Assembly (NCBI GenBank): GCA_009777055.1
Contig: WRMQ01000008.1
Location: 1-43,868, forward strand
From: Oscillospiraceae bacterium
GTDB taxonomy: Bacteria > Bacillota > Clostridia > Oscillospirales > Acutalibacteraceae
Length of the DNA stretch: 43,868 nucleotides
Direction of reading: 5' to 3'
Positions 7,662 to 15,406 of this stretch are shown here, piece by piece (the first letter of the stretch is position 1; each line of letters starts with the position of its first letter). The notes under the pieces were generated by a model. It was given only the letters and a program-made list of their open reading frames with translations, had not been told where the DNA came from and did no database searches. The translations under genes and the position numbers were made by a program.

Positions 7662-8896
7662 ACTTGAAATCGTTGTTTCGTTCGCGGGATCACCCGCGCA
7701 ATCAGCTGGGAGGCGATGTGTCGTTTCCCTGGGGCGGCACGATCTCCGGCAAGGTGGTCAACGAGCAGACGGCCATGACCGTTACGGCTGTTTACGCCTG
7801 CGTGCGCATTTTGGCCGAAGCCATCGCGGGCCTGCCGCTGCATGTCTATCACTACAAGCCGGACGGCGGCAAGGAGCGAGATATATCCCATCCGCTGTTC
7901 CGTCTGCTCCACGATGCCCCCAACCCCGAGATGACCAGTTTTGTCTTTAGGGAAACCCTGATGGCGCACCTGTTGTTGCACGGCAACGCCTATGCGCAAA
8001 TCATCCGGGACGGCCACGGCCGCGTGCTTGCGCTGTACCCGCTGCTGCCCGGCCGCATGCGGGTCAGCCGGGATAAGCGGACCGGGCAGATCGTCTACTC
8101 CTACACAAAGGACGAAGGCCCTGCGGTCCCCCTGTCCAAAGACGACGTCCTGCACATCCCCGGCCTGGGCTTCGACGGGCTGATCGGCTACTCACCCATC
8201 GCCATGGCCAAGAACTCAATCGGTATGGCCCTCGCCACAGAGGAGTACGGGGCTGCCTTTTTCGCCAACGGCGCCAACCCCGGAGGAGTTTTGGAGCACC
8301 CCGGCGTGATCAAGGATGTGCAGCGCGTCAAGGACAGCTGGAACGCGGGCTACCGGGGCAGCGGCAACGCCCATAAGATCGCCCTGCTGGAGGACGGCAT
8401 GAAGTTCCATGCCATCGGCATCCCGCCCGAGCAGGCGCAGTTCCTCGAAACACGCAAATTTCAGATCACGGAAATCGCCCGGATTTTCAGGGTGCCGCCG
8501 CACATGCTGGCCGACCTGGAGCGCGCCACGTTCAGCAACATCGAACACCAATCCCTGGAGTTCGTGAAATATTGCCTGAACCCCTGGGTGGTCCGCTGGG
8601 AGCAGGCGCTCATGCAGGCCCTGCTGCTGCCGGGCGAAAAGGCCGGGTATTTCATCCGCTTCAACATGGAGGGCCTGCTACGCGGGGATTTCAAGAGCCG
8701 GACCGAGGGCTACGCCACCGGACGGCAGAACGGCTGGCTATCCGCCAACGACATCCGCGAACTGGAGGACATGAACCGTATCCCGGAGCTTGAGGGCGGC
8801 GATGCCTATCTCGTAAATGGGAATATGATCTCCATCACGACCGCCATGCGAAGCACGGGCTTGAGGAGGACCGCAAATGAGCCAGAAACAGAATGA
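7652..8896 (+). CDS. HK97-family portal protein
   Basis: This 414-residue protein should form the dodecameric portal through which DNA enters the capsid. It shows the family pattern: AVYACVRILAEAIAGLPLHVY near residues 45-65, SFVFRETLMAHLLLHGNAYAQI near 90-110, and the FQITEIARIFRVPPHML stem region near 270. It starts at GTG 7652, preceded by gagaggggga, and overlaps the terminase stop. The order terminase, portal, protease, capsid is the standard HK97 arrangement. Confidence 0.95.
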   Translation: MALNLKSLFRSRDHPRNQLGGDVSFPWGGTISGKVVNEQTAMTVTAVYACVRILAEAIAGLPLHVYHYKPDGGKERDISHPLFRLLHDAPNPEMTSFVFRETLMAHLLLHGNAYAQIIRDGHGRVLALYPLLPGRMRVSRDKRTGQIVYSYTKDEGPAVPLSKDDVLHIPGLGFDGLIGYSPIAMAKNSIGMALATEEYGAAFFANGANPGGVLEHPGVIKDVQRVKDSWNAGYRGSGNAHKIALLEDGMKFHAIGIPPEQAQFLETRKFQITEIARIFRVPPHMLADLERATFSNIEHQSLEFVKYCLNPWVVRWEQALMQALLLPGEKAGYFIRFNMEGLLRGDFKSRTEGYATGRQNGWLSANDIRELEDMNRIPELEGGDAYLVNGNMISITTAMRSTGLRRTANEPETE

Positions 8897-9065
8897 CCGC
8901 TGCGCCAAGTGCGGCGCGGAACTCACCACCCAGCGATTCCCCATCGGTTACGCCGTGGCCTGCCCGAAGGCCGAGTGCCGGGGCAACGGAGATGATCTGC
9001 GTTATCATCTCACGCCGGAGGCAGCCGAGAAATATTTCAAAGAGAGGAAAAACCCAAGTGAATAA
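8877..9065 (+). CDS. Small zinc-ribbon protein
   Basis: This 62-residue protein overlaps the end of the portal gene and the start of the protease gene. It has CAKCGAEL and a second pair in CPKAEC, which would bind one zinc ion. The C-terminal half is helical (LTPEAAEKYFKERK). A strong aggagg site precedes ATG 8877. Small zinc-ribbon genes often occur at this point in Clostridia phages, but I know of no assigned function. Confidence 0.7.
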   Translation: MSQKQNDRCAKCGAELTTQRFPIGYAVACPKAECRGNGDDLRYHLTPEAAEKYFKERKNPSE

Positions 9066-9741
9066 AGCATTTTGGGCGTGGACGCGGGATGCCGGCAGCG
9101 GCGGCCGCGTCCTTTCCATTGACGGCGTGATCGCCGAGGAGTGCTGGTTTGACGACGATGTCACCCCCGCCGCCTTCCGCGCCGAGCTCTTCGCCGGCGA
9201 CGGCGATGTCACGCTGTGGCTCAATAGCCCAGGCGGGGATTGCGTTGCCGCCAGCCAGATCTACGCCATGCTGATGGATTACCCCGGCAACGTCACCGTC
9301 AAGATCGACGGTCTGGCTGCCAGTGCCGCCAGCGTGATCGCGATGGCCGGTACGAAGGTGCTGATGGCGCCCACTGCCATGCTGATGGTGCATAATCCCC
9401 TGACTGTCGCCATCGGCGATTCGGAGGAAATGCAAAAGGCCATCGCCTTGTTGGGCGAGGTGAAGGAGAGCATCATCAACGCCTACGAGATCAAAACCGG
9501 CCTGTCCCGCACGAAGCTGTCCCACCTCATGGACGCGGAAACCTGGATGAACGCGAAAAAGGCCGTGGAGCTCGGCTTCGCGGACGGCCTGCTGGAGGAC
9601 GAGAAACGGCAGGCCCCGGCTGAAACCTACGCCTTTTCCCGGCGCGCCGTAACAAATTGCCTGCTGGATAAGGTTCGGCCCAAGGTCCCCGGCGTGCCCC
9701 TGCAGTCGCTGGAGCAGCGGCTTTCATTAATATTACACTAA
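9058..9741 (+). CDS. ClpP-like head maturation protease
   Basis: This 227-residue serine protease belongs to the ClpP fold used by many siphoviruses to process scaffold and capsid protein. Visible features are WLNSPGGDC near residues 55-65, the catalytic-serine region GLAASAASVIAMAGT near 85-99, a histidine in MLMVHNP near 110, and the DAETWMNAKKAVELGFADG block near 160-178. GTG 9058 with agagagg upstream is the right start; the frame is open further upstream, but that part overlaps the zinc-ribbon gene. It lies directly before the capsid gene. Confidence 0.92.
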   Translation: MNKAFWAWTRDAGSGGRVLSIDGVIAEECWFDDDVTPAAFRAELFAGDGDVTLWLNSPGGDCVAASQIYAMLMDYPGNVTVKIDGLAASAASVIAMAGTKVLMAPTAMLMVHNPLTVAIGDSEEMQKAIALLGEVKESIINAYEIKTGLSRTKLSHLMDAETWMNAKKAVELGFADGLLEDEKRQAPAETYAFSRRAVTNCLLDKVRPKVPGVPLQSLEQRLSLILH

Positions 9742-9764
9742 ACGAAAGAAGAGGTCAACACACT

Positions 9765-10976
9765 ATGAGCAAAATTTTGGAACTGCGCGAAAAGCGCGCC
9801 CGGCTGTGGCAGACGGCCAAGGATTTCCTCGACAGCAAGCGAGGGGCCGACGGCCTCGTCAGCGCCGAGGACGCGGCCACCTACGACAAGATGGAGGCCG
9901 ACATGGTGGCCCTGGGCAAGGAGATCGAGCGCCTCGAGCGCCAGGCGGCCCACGACCGCGAACTCAGCAACGCCACCAGCAATCCCATCGTTGGCGCCCC
10001 CGGCGCGGGCGGCGGCGACCCGGAGAAAACAGGCAGGGCAAGCGTAGAATATGTAAAAGCGTTCTGGAACATGCTGCGCACCCGCGCCAACGAGGGCCTG
10101 GACCCCGTGGTCAAGAACGCCCTGCGTATCGGCAGCGACCCCGAAGGCGGCTATCTCGTCCCGGACGAGTTCGAGCGCCGCCTGATCGAAGCCCTGAAGG
10201 AGGAGAATATCTTCCGGCAGCTGGCCACGGTCATCAGCACCGCCAGCGGCGACCGCAAGATTCCCGTGGTTGCCAGCAAGGGCGAGGCGAGCTGGCTCGA
10301 AGAGGGCCAGGCGATCCCGGAAAGCGACGACAGCTTCGGTCAGGTGACCATCGGGGCCTACAAGCTCGGCACCCTGATCAAGATGTCGGAGGAACTCCTC
10401 AACGACAGCGCCTTCAGCCTGGAAGCCTACATAGTGAAGGAGTTCGCCCGGCGCACCGGCGCCCGCGAGGAGGAGGCGTTCCTGATCGGAGACGGCCTCA
10501 ACAAGCCCACCGGCATTCTCGCCGCCACGGGCGGGGCGCAGCTTGGCGTGACAACGGCGGCGGTGGCCGCGCTCAAGCTGGACGAGGTGATCGACCTCTT
10601 CTACAGCCTGAAGGCTCCCTATCGCCGCAACGCCGCGTTCCTCATGAACGACAGCACGGTAAAGGAAATCCGCAAGCTGAAGGACAACAACGGCGTGTAC
10701 CTGTGGGCGCCCTCCATCAAGGAGGCCACCCCGGATACCATCCTCAACCGCCCGCTGTACACCAGTTCCTTCATGCCCGGCATCGAAGCCGCCGCAAAAA
10801 CCATCCTGTTCGGCGATTTCGCTTACTATTGGGTGGCCGACCGCCAGGGCAGGATGTTCCGGCGCTTGAACGAGCTCTTCGCGGTCACGGGGCAGGTGGG
10901 CTTCATCGCCACCCAGCGCGTGGACGGCAAGCTGATCCTCCCGGAGGCCGTGAAATACCTGGCCCAGAAGGCGTAG
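9765..10976 (+). CDS. HK97-family major capsid protein of the main prophage
   Basis: This 403-residue capsid protein has a coiled-coil N-terminal region of about 100 residues (the delta/scaffold domain, EIERLERQAAHDREL) ending near a Gly/Pro-rich stretch, probably the cleavage region for the preceding protease. The mature domain begins around RIGSDPEGGYLVPDEFERRLIEAL and continues with EEAFLIGDGLNKPTGIL and AAKTILFGDFAYYWVADR, all typical of the HK97 fold. It is unrelated at close range to the capsid protein at 125. A good site precedes ATG 9765. Confidence 0.95.
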   Translation: MSKILELREKRARLWQTAKDFLDSKRGADGLVSAEDAATYDKMEADMVALGKEIERLERQAAHDRELSNATSNPIVGAPGAGGGDPEKTGRASVEYVKAFWNMLRTRANEGLDPVVKNALRIGSDPEGGYLVPDEFERRLIEALKEENIFRQLATVISTASGDRKIPVVASKGEASWLEEGQAIPESDDSFGQVTIGAYKLGTLIKMSEELLNDSAFSLEAYIVKEFARRTGAREEEAFLIGDGLNKPTGILAATGGAQLGVTTAAVAALKLDEVIDLFYSLKAPYRRNAAFLMNDSTVKEIRKLKDNNGVYLWAPSIKEATPDTILNRPLYTSSFMPGIEAAAKTILFGDFAYYWVADRQGRMFRRLNELFAVTGQVGFIATQRVDGKLILPEAVKYLAQKA

Positions 10977-10990
10977 CAAAGGCGGTGCTC

Positions 10991-11323
10991 ATGAAAAAGC
11001 CGGAACTGCACGTGCTACTGCTCTCAAGAGTAAAGGCGAACTTAATTCTGGAACACGGCGCGGATGATGACCTCTTGCTGGGTTTCATCCGCGCCGCCAT
11101 CAACTATGCCGAGTCATTTCAGCACCGCCCGGCTGGACACTACAACAAGAACGTGCTGCCCCCCACGACAGAACAGGCTATTTTGATGCTGTCCAGTCAT
11201 TTTTACGAATCCCGCGACGGTAGCACGGCGGGCTTCTTTGGGGATAACGTGCAGGCCGGGCAGCAGATCTGGAACACGGTTAATATGCTTTTGCGGCTCG
11301 ACAGAGATTGGAGCGTGATCTAA
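10991..11323 (+). CDS. Head-tail connector (gp6-like)
   Basis: This 110-residue helical protein begins with KPELHVLLLSRVKANLIL and has the segment TEQAILMLSSHFYESRDGST, which matches the common connector pattern with an aromatic helix followed by a YESR-type motif. It would form the ring below the portal. ATG 10991 is chosen because the frame upstream overlaps the capsid gene. The stop (TAA) abuts the ATG of the next gene. Confidence 0.8.
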   Translation: MKKPELHVLLLSRVKANLILEHGADDDLLLGFIRAAINYAESFQHRPAGHYNKNVLPPTTEQAILMLSSHFYESRDGSTAGFFGDNVQAGQQIWNTVNMLLRLDRDWSVI

Positions 11324-12268
11324 ATGGAGTACAAACATACCCCGGAGGACTTGAAAATCATGCAGGCGTGGCCCCTGGAACGCAAGGTGCAGGTCACGCA
11401 GACACGGATCATGGAATGGTATCTGCGTTGGGGCGGGCAGGTCTTTATCTCATTTTCAGGGGGAAAAGATAGCACCCTGCTTTTAGACCTGGCGCGGCGC
11501 TGCTATCCTGACATTGAGGCCGTCTATGTTGACACGGGCCTCGAATTCCCGGAGGTGCGCTCCTTCTCGCTGTCAAAAGAAAACGTGACCGTACTTCGCC
11601 CGGCAATGCGCTTTGACGAGGTGGTGCGCACCCACGGTTGGTGCTACCCCTCGAAGGACGTGGCGCGGACGCTGCGCTATGCGCAAAAGGGCAGCGGTTG
11701 GGCGCTTGAGCGGCTGGCGGGGATCAATGCGGACGGCACCCCCAGCAAGTTTCGCCGATCGCATTACAGCCAGTGGGCCTACCTGAAAGACGGCCCGGTG
11801 CAGATCTCCGACGCCTGCTGTGAAATCATGAAGGAACGGCCCCTGGACGCCTACGCGAAGAAAACCGGCAAGCACAGCATTGTCGGCACAATGGCAGCCG
11901 AGAGCCACCGGCGCAAGCAGGCGTGGCTGCGCACCGGCTGCAACATTTTTGATTCCAAGCGCCCGGTATCGAAGCCGCTCTCCTTTTGGACGGAGCAGGA
12001 CGTCCTGGAATATTTGCGGCACTTCAACATTCCATACGCCAGTGTCTACGGCGAGATCGCCGAGGATAAAACCGGCAAGCTATCCACTACCGGCGAGAAG
12101 CGCACGGGCTGCATTTTCTGCCCGGTGGGCTGCCACCTTGACAAAGTCAACCGCTTCCAGCGCCTGGCCGTCACGCACCCGAAGCTGCACGACTACGTGA
12201 TCAACCAGCTGGGCCTGCGGGAACTGCTGGATTTCGTCGGTGTGGACTATGGGGGTGGCGGGCCGTGA
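11324..12268 (+). CDS. PAPS-reductase-family protein (phage type)
   Basis: This 314-residue protein belongs to the adenine-nucleotide alpha hydrolase group. It has the PP-loop FSGGKDSTLLLDL near residues 45-57, a CCEIMKERPL motif near 165, the GTMAAESHRRKQAW segment near 190, and a C-terminal cysteine cluster CIFCPVGCH near 264 that likely holds an iron-sulfur cluster. Relatives in phages are annotated as PAPS reductase or DndC-like. Possible roles are sulfur activation or DNA/tRNA modification. It sits between connector and adaptor genes and would be made with the late structural proteins. No other dnd genes are present, so phosphorothioation is not supported. Confidence 0.88.
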   Translation: MEYKHTPEDLKIMQAWPLERKVQVTQTRIMEWYLRWGGQVFISFSGGKDSTLLLDLARRCYPDIEAVYVDTGLEFPEVRSFSLSKENVTVLRPAMRFDEVVRTHGWCYPSKDVARTLRYAQKGSGWALERLAGINADGTPSKFRRSHYSQWAYLKDGPVQISDACCEIMKERPLDAYAKKTGKHSIVGTMAAESHRRKQAWLRTGCNIFDSKRPVSKPLSFWTEQDVLEYLRHFNIPYASVYGEIAEDKTGKLSTTGEKRTGCIFCPVGCHLDKVNRFQRLAVTHPKLHDYVINQLGLRELLDFVGVDYGGGGP

Positions 12269-12600
12269 GTTATGGAAAAATGCGCGACCCGATCACCATC
12301 CTCCGCGTCCACCATGAGAAAGACGCGGACGGCATCGCCACGCCCCGCGATGAGGTTCTCGCCCGCGTCCGGGCCTATCATGAGCAGCGCCACGGCAACG
12401 TGCGCTGGGCCAACCGCGCGGCATTCTCCGAGGCCACCGCCCTGTTCCGCTTCCGTGTGATCCCCGGCCTGTCCGTGGAGTCCCTATATATAATTGTATG
12501 TGGACTAAAGCGCTTCGAGATTTTGTCGGTTGAAGTGCTGGGGAGCCGCTATGTCGAAGTTTTATGTCGGGAGGTGGAGCCCCGTGGCAATGTCCTTTAA
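12265..12600 (+). CDS. Head-tail adaptor / head closure protein
   Basis: This 111-residue protein starts at GTG 12265, overlapping the previous stop. The pattern KMRDPITILRVHHEKDADGIATP, then a strand with RHGNVRWANRAAFSEATALFRFRVIPGL, then FEILSVEVLGSRYVEVLC matches the phage head-tail joining family (SPP1 gp16-like). It probably closes the capsid after packaging. It is the counterpart of the adaptor at 3568. Confidence 0.82.
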   Translation: MSYGKMRDPITILRVHHEKDADGIATPRDEVLARVRAYHEQRHGNVRWANRAAFSEATALFRFRVIPGLSVESLYIIVCGLKRFEILSVEVLGSRYVEVLCREVEPRGNVL

Positions 12601-12994
12601 AATGCCGGAGGATTTCATGCAAAAAATCTCCGCGCTGGCTGACAAAACGGACGAAATTGTCCCGAAGGTGCTGGAGGCTGGCGGCGAGGTGGTTCTTGAA
12701 GCGGTTCGCGGCGGCTTGCACTCGGTTTTGTCCGGCGAATCCACCGGGGAACTGGAAAGCTCGCTGGGGCTGTCCCCGGTGCGGCTGGATCGCAACGGAA
12801 ATCCAAATGTAAAAGTCGGGTTCGACGAGCCCCGGAGCGACGGCAAGTCGAATGCTATGTTGGCGAATGTCCTTGAGCATGGCAAGCACAACCAGCCGCC
12901 GCGCCCCTTCCTCAAGGCCGCCAAAGCCGCCAGCAAAGGCCCAGCGACCGAGGCCATGATCGCAAAACTTGACGAGGAGATCGCGAAGCTATGA
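12590..12994 (+). CDS. HK97 gp10-like tail completion protein
   Basis: This 134-residue protein has a helical N-terminus (DFMQKISALADKTDEIVPKVLEAGGEVV), a central SLGLSPVRLDRNGNPNVKVGF segment, and the conserved end ANVLEHGKHNQPPRPFLKAAK typical of gp10-like proteins in the head-tail joining region. The frame is open from 12530, but a strong ggaggtggag site (12570-12579) points to GTG 12584 or ATG 12590. Either start overlaps the previous gene slightly. It overlaps the next gene by four bases. Confidence 0.8.
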   Translation: MSFKMPEDFMQKISALADKTDEIVPKVLEAGGEVVLEAVRGGLHSVLSGESTGELESSLGLSPVRLDRNGNPNVKVGFDEPRSDGKSNAMLANVLEHGKHNQPPRPFLKAAKAASKGPATEAMIAKLDEEIAKL

Positions 12995-13329
12995 TTTTAT
13001 CTGAATTGACCGCCCTCGTCACGGGCTTGGGCCTGCCGGTGGAAACAGGCGTTTTCTCCGGCAAGGCCCCGGAGGAGTATGTTGTCCTCACCCCAATGGT
13101 GGAAGAGTTCGCCCTGCACTGCGACAACCGCCCGGAATACGAAACCCAGGAGGTGCGGCTGTCGCTGTTCTGCCGGGGGAATTATTTGGCCCGCAAACGG
13201 CAGATCGTCAAGGCCCTGCTGCTGGCGGGGTTCACTATTACGGCCCGCCGCTACAATGGGCGCGAGGACGACACCAAGTATCACGGCGTTTCTATTGACG
13301 CATCTAAAATTTACAAATGGGAGGAATAA
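12991..13329 (+). CDS. Tail terminator-like protein
   Basis: This 112-residue protein sits between the gp10-like gene and the major tail protein, the usual place of the tail terminator. It has alternating strands and helices (EYVVLTPMVEEFALHCDN, EVRLSLFCRGNYLARKRQIVKALL), as expected for this fold. Tail terminators stop tube growth and join tail to head. The assignment rests on position and size. Confidence 0.65.
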   Translation: MILSELTALVTGLGLPVETGVFSGKAPEEYVVLTPMVEEFALHCDNRPEYETQEVRLSLFCRGNYLARKRQIVKALLLAGFTITARRYNGREDDTKYHGVSIDASKIYKWEE

Positions 13330-13332
13330 CAC

Positions 13333-13920
13333 GTGGCCACTATTGGGCTCGACAACCTGGTATACGCGAAAATCACCGAGGGGCCTGGCGGCGACGAAAC
13401 CTACGCGGCCCCGAAAATGCTGGCGAAGGCCATCAAGGCCGACCTTTCTATTGAACTGGCCGAGGCCACGCTTTACGCTGACGACGCCCTGGCCCACGCC
13501 ATCAAGCACTTCAAGGGCGGCAAGCTGTCCCTCGGCGTGGAGGACATTGGCGTTGAAGCCGCCTCCGACCTGACCGGCGCGACCGTAGACGACAACGGCG
13601 TCCTGGTGGCGGCGGGCGAGGACGACGGCTGCCTGGTGGCGGTGGGGTTCCGGGCGCTCAAGCCCGACAATCGCTACCGCTATTTTTGGTGCTACCGCGT
13701 GAAATTCGCCGTGCCGTCCACGAATACGCAGACCAAGGGAGACACGATCACGTTCCAAACGCCCACGATTGAGGGCGTTATCATGCGGCGCAACAAGCTC
13801 GACGCCAACGGAAAGCACCCCTGGAAGGCCGAGGCTACCGAGGGCGACCCCGGCATTGATGCCGGTTTGCTCGCGTCGTGGTTCACCACCGTGTATGAGC
13901 CCGCGTTTACCACCACATAA
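13333..13920 (+). CDS. Major tail tube protein
   Basis: This 195-residue protein starts at GTG 13333 with gaggaat upstream. Its motifs, IGLDNLVYAKITE at the start, LSIELAEATLYADDALAHAIKHFKGG and LSLGVEDIG, are characteristic of the phi13-type major tail protein family. It would polymerise to form the tail tube. It is followed by the tail chaperone genes, as in most siphoviruses. Confidence 0.9.
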   Translation: MATIGLDNLVYAKITEGPGGDETYAAPKMLAKAIKADLSIELAEATLYADDALAHAIKHFKGGKLSLGVEDIGVEAASDLTGATVDDNGVLVAAGEDDGCLVAVGFRALKPDNRYRYFWCYRVKFAVPSTNTQTKGDTITFQTPTIEGVIMRRNKLDANGKHPWKAEATEGDPGIDAGLLASWFTTVYEPAFTTT

Positions 13921-13939
13921 AAATGAGAGGAGCAGCATC

Positions 13940-14329
13940 ATGGACGACCGCAAAGCATTGATCAAAATGGGGGGCCAGGAATATGAGCTCCTGCTGACCA
14001 CCCGCGCCACAAAGCAGATCGCCACGCGCTACGGCGGGCTGGAGGAGCTCGGCGACAAGCTCATGAAAACGGAAAATTTTGAGCTCGCGTTGGAGGAATT
14101 CTGTTGGCTCCTCATGGTGCTGGCGAACCAGCCCATCATGATCTGGAACCTGTGGAACCCGGACAACAAAAAGCCCCTGCTCACCGAGGAGGCCGTGGAG
14201 CTTCTGACCACGCCGCTCGACCTGGCCGAGTACAAAAACGCCATCACCGAGGCGATGGCCAAGGGCACAGCCCGGAACGTGGTGAGCGCCGTGGCGGACG
14301 GCAACGGGGGAAACGCAGCGGCCTCGTGA
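13940..14329 (+). CDS. Tail assembly chaperone G
   Basis: This 129-residue protein starts at ATG 13940, preceded by gagaggag. It is helical (RATKQIATRYGGLEELGDK, EFCWLLMVLANQ) and lies between the tail tube and tape-measure genes, where siphoviruses encode the tail chaperone. A slippery GGGAAAC near its 3' end lets some ribosomes shift to the -1 frame and make a longer GT product, as in phage lambda. The chaperones coat the tape-measure protein during tail assembly. Confidence 0.85.
   Translation: MDDRKALIKMGGQEYELLLTTRATKQIATRYGGLEELGDKLMKTENFELALEEFCWLLMVLANQPIMIWNLWNPDNKKPLLTEEAVELLTTPLDLAEYKNAITEAMAKGTARNVVSAVADGNGGNAAAS
14308..14314 (+). promoter_or_regulatory. Slippery site for programmed -1 frameshift (GGGAAAC)
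   Basis: In the frame of gene G the heptamer reads G GGA AAC, the X XXY YYZ form. It is one base from lambda's GGGAAAG. It lies 15 bases before the G stop, and the -1 frame opens directly into the downstream T segment. Confidence 0.8.
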
Positions 14330-14517
14330 CGGATGCCGAGACGTTCACGAGGCTTTATTATTATGGGCGTGTTCAAATGGGCATGGGCGAGAACGAATTC
14401 TGGCTCATGCCTATCGGTTTGTTTTTGGATTTGTGGGCCTGCCATAAGCAGTTTTTGGGGCTGGAGAAGGCGGTGCGGGAGCAGACGATTGATGATATTA
14501 TCGGCGCGGGGATATAG
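14314..14517 (+). CDS. T segment of the tail chaperone, made by -1 frameshift
   Basis: This segment has no convincing start or ribosome binding site of its own. It is read after the -1 shift at 14308-14314, giving a GT fusion of about 192 residues (join 13940-14314 and 14314-14517). The T part (TDAETFTRLYYYGRVQMGMG, then FWLMPIGLFLDLWACHKQFLG) is aromatic-rich, as is usual for T domains that contact the tape-measure protein. About 35 bases follow before the opposite-strand acetyltransferase gene. Confidence 0.82.
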   Translation, partial: RSGLVTDAETFTRLYYYGRVQMGMGENEFWLMPIGLFLDLWACHKQFLGLEKAVREQTIDDIIGAGI

Positions 14518-14552
14518 CTTACTCAATCACTTCAATACAGAAAATGCTTATA

Positions 14553-15311
14553 CTAAATGGTATCTGATGAACTTGCCATCATTTCGACCCATGCAGGTTT
14601 AAACCCGCAAGAGAGCTGCGTTTTTAGGGAGCGTACATTGGCCCATCTGTTGCCGCCAAACGGAACAATTCCAACATTCAATATTTCCAACGCCAATTTA
14701 GCCAATAACGCTTTTGCCACGCCTTTTCCTCGATAATCGGGCAAAACATCAATGCCCATTTGCCACATACTCTCGCAGGACTCTTCGCTTCCCACCAACC
14801 CGACTAATTTTTCTTCGTCATATGCGCCTACCGCCGTCCTGTCCAAATGCTTACGCCTACCACTGCCGACCGCGTTACTCCATTCGGATTTACCGTATAA
14901 TTCCGAATATTCATCTGGATGCAGAATTTTCAATTCATAATCGCATGAACCGGGTTTGATAAGATTGACATCGGGCAAAGAGCGCTGGGCGCAAAAAGTG
15001 ATTTGTCTGCCGTGTTTTCGGAGTTCATCATTAAGAATAAATATATTTGGCGGCGCGAAGCAATCCTCGATTTTTTTATCTTTGATGTATTCCGAAACAA
15101 AATCCGCAATATCGGCATCAACCGAAGCAACTATATTGTTTCCGAATGAAGTGAGCGCACAAAAAAACGGCAATCTTAAATAGGCCCGCGCTTTTGGATT
15201 TTCCTTTGAAATAACTACCCTATTTTCGCTTGAATAAAAATCCTCCGGCGCACAGTTAAAATCAATTGCCTGCTGTTGCATCGCGATCCTCATAATTTGT
15301 TCATTATCCAT
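14553..15311 (-). CDS. GNAT-family acetyltransferase (prophage passenger gene)
   Basis: This 252-residue protein has a C-terminal GNAT domain: GIDVLPDYRGKGVAKALLAKL near residues 183-203 carries the R..G.G/A acetyl-CoA-binding motif. The N-terminal 150 residues are less conserved and probably form a substrate domain. The gene is opposite to the late operon, between the tail chaperone and the tape measure, and is AT-richer than its neighbours. With its own promoter it could be expressed from the silent prophage, as phage morons are. The substrate cannot be told from sequence; an acetylated toxin, antibiotic, tRNA or protein are all possible. Confidence 0.85.
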   Translation of the reverse strand: MDNEQIMRIAMQQQAIDFNCAPEDFYSSENRVVISKENPKARAYLRLPFFCALTSFGNNIVASVDADIADFVSEYIKDKKIEDCFAPPNIFILNDELRKHGRQITFCAQRSLPDVNLIKPGSCDYELKILHPDEYSELYGKSEWSNAVGSGRRKHLDRTAVGAYDEEKLVGLVGSEESCESMWQMGIDVLPDYRGKGVAKALLAKLALEILNVGIVPFGGNRWANVRSLKTQLSCGFKPAWVEMMASSSDTI

Positions 15312-15351
15312 TGTGCTTACCCCGCATATTTAAAAGTTTATTAGTCAATTC

Positions 15352-15380
15352 ATTATAGCACAATCATGCATGTTTTTCAA
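15352..15380 (-). promoter_or_regulatory. Sigma-A promoter of the acetyltransferase gene
   Basis: On the minus strand TTGAAA (15375-15380) and TATAAT (15352-15357) are separated by 17 bases, nearly the consensus. Start of transcription would be near 15345, about 34 bases before ATG 15311. A ggggt site precedes the ATG. Confidence 0.82.
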
Positions 15381-15406
15381 GCGAATTTTCACGAAAGGGG
15401 TGGCCC

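Noticed and set aside
9806-11323. Long second open frame over the capsid gene
   Set aside because: It is an Arg/Gly/Pro-rich shadow of the capsid gene in GC-rich DNA; only its last part (10991-11323) is the real connector gene.
11324-12268. DNA phosphorothioation (dnd) system
   Set aside because: Only the PAPS-reductase-like gene is present; no dndA, B, D or E partner is visible.
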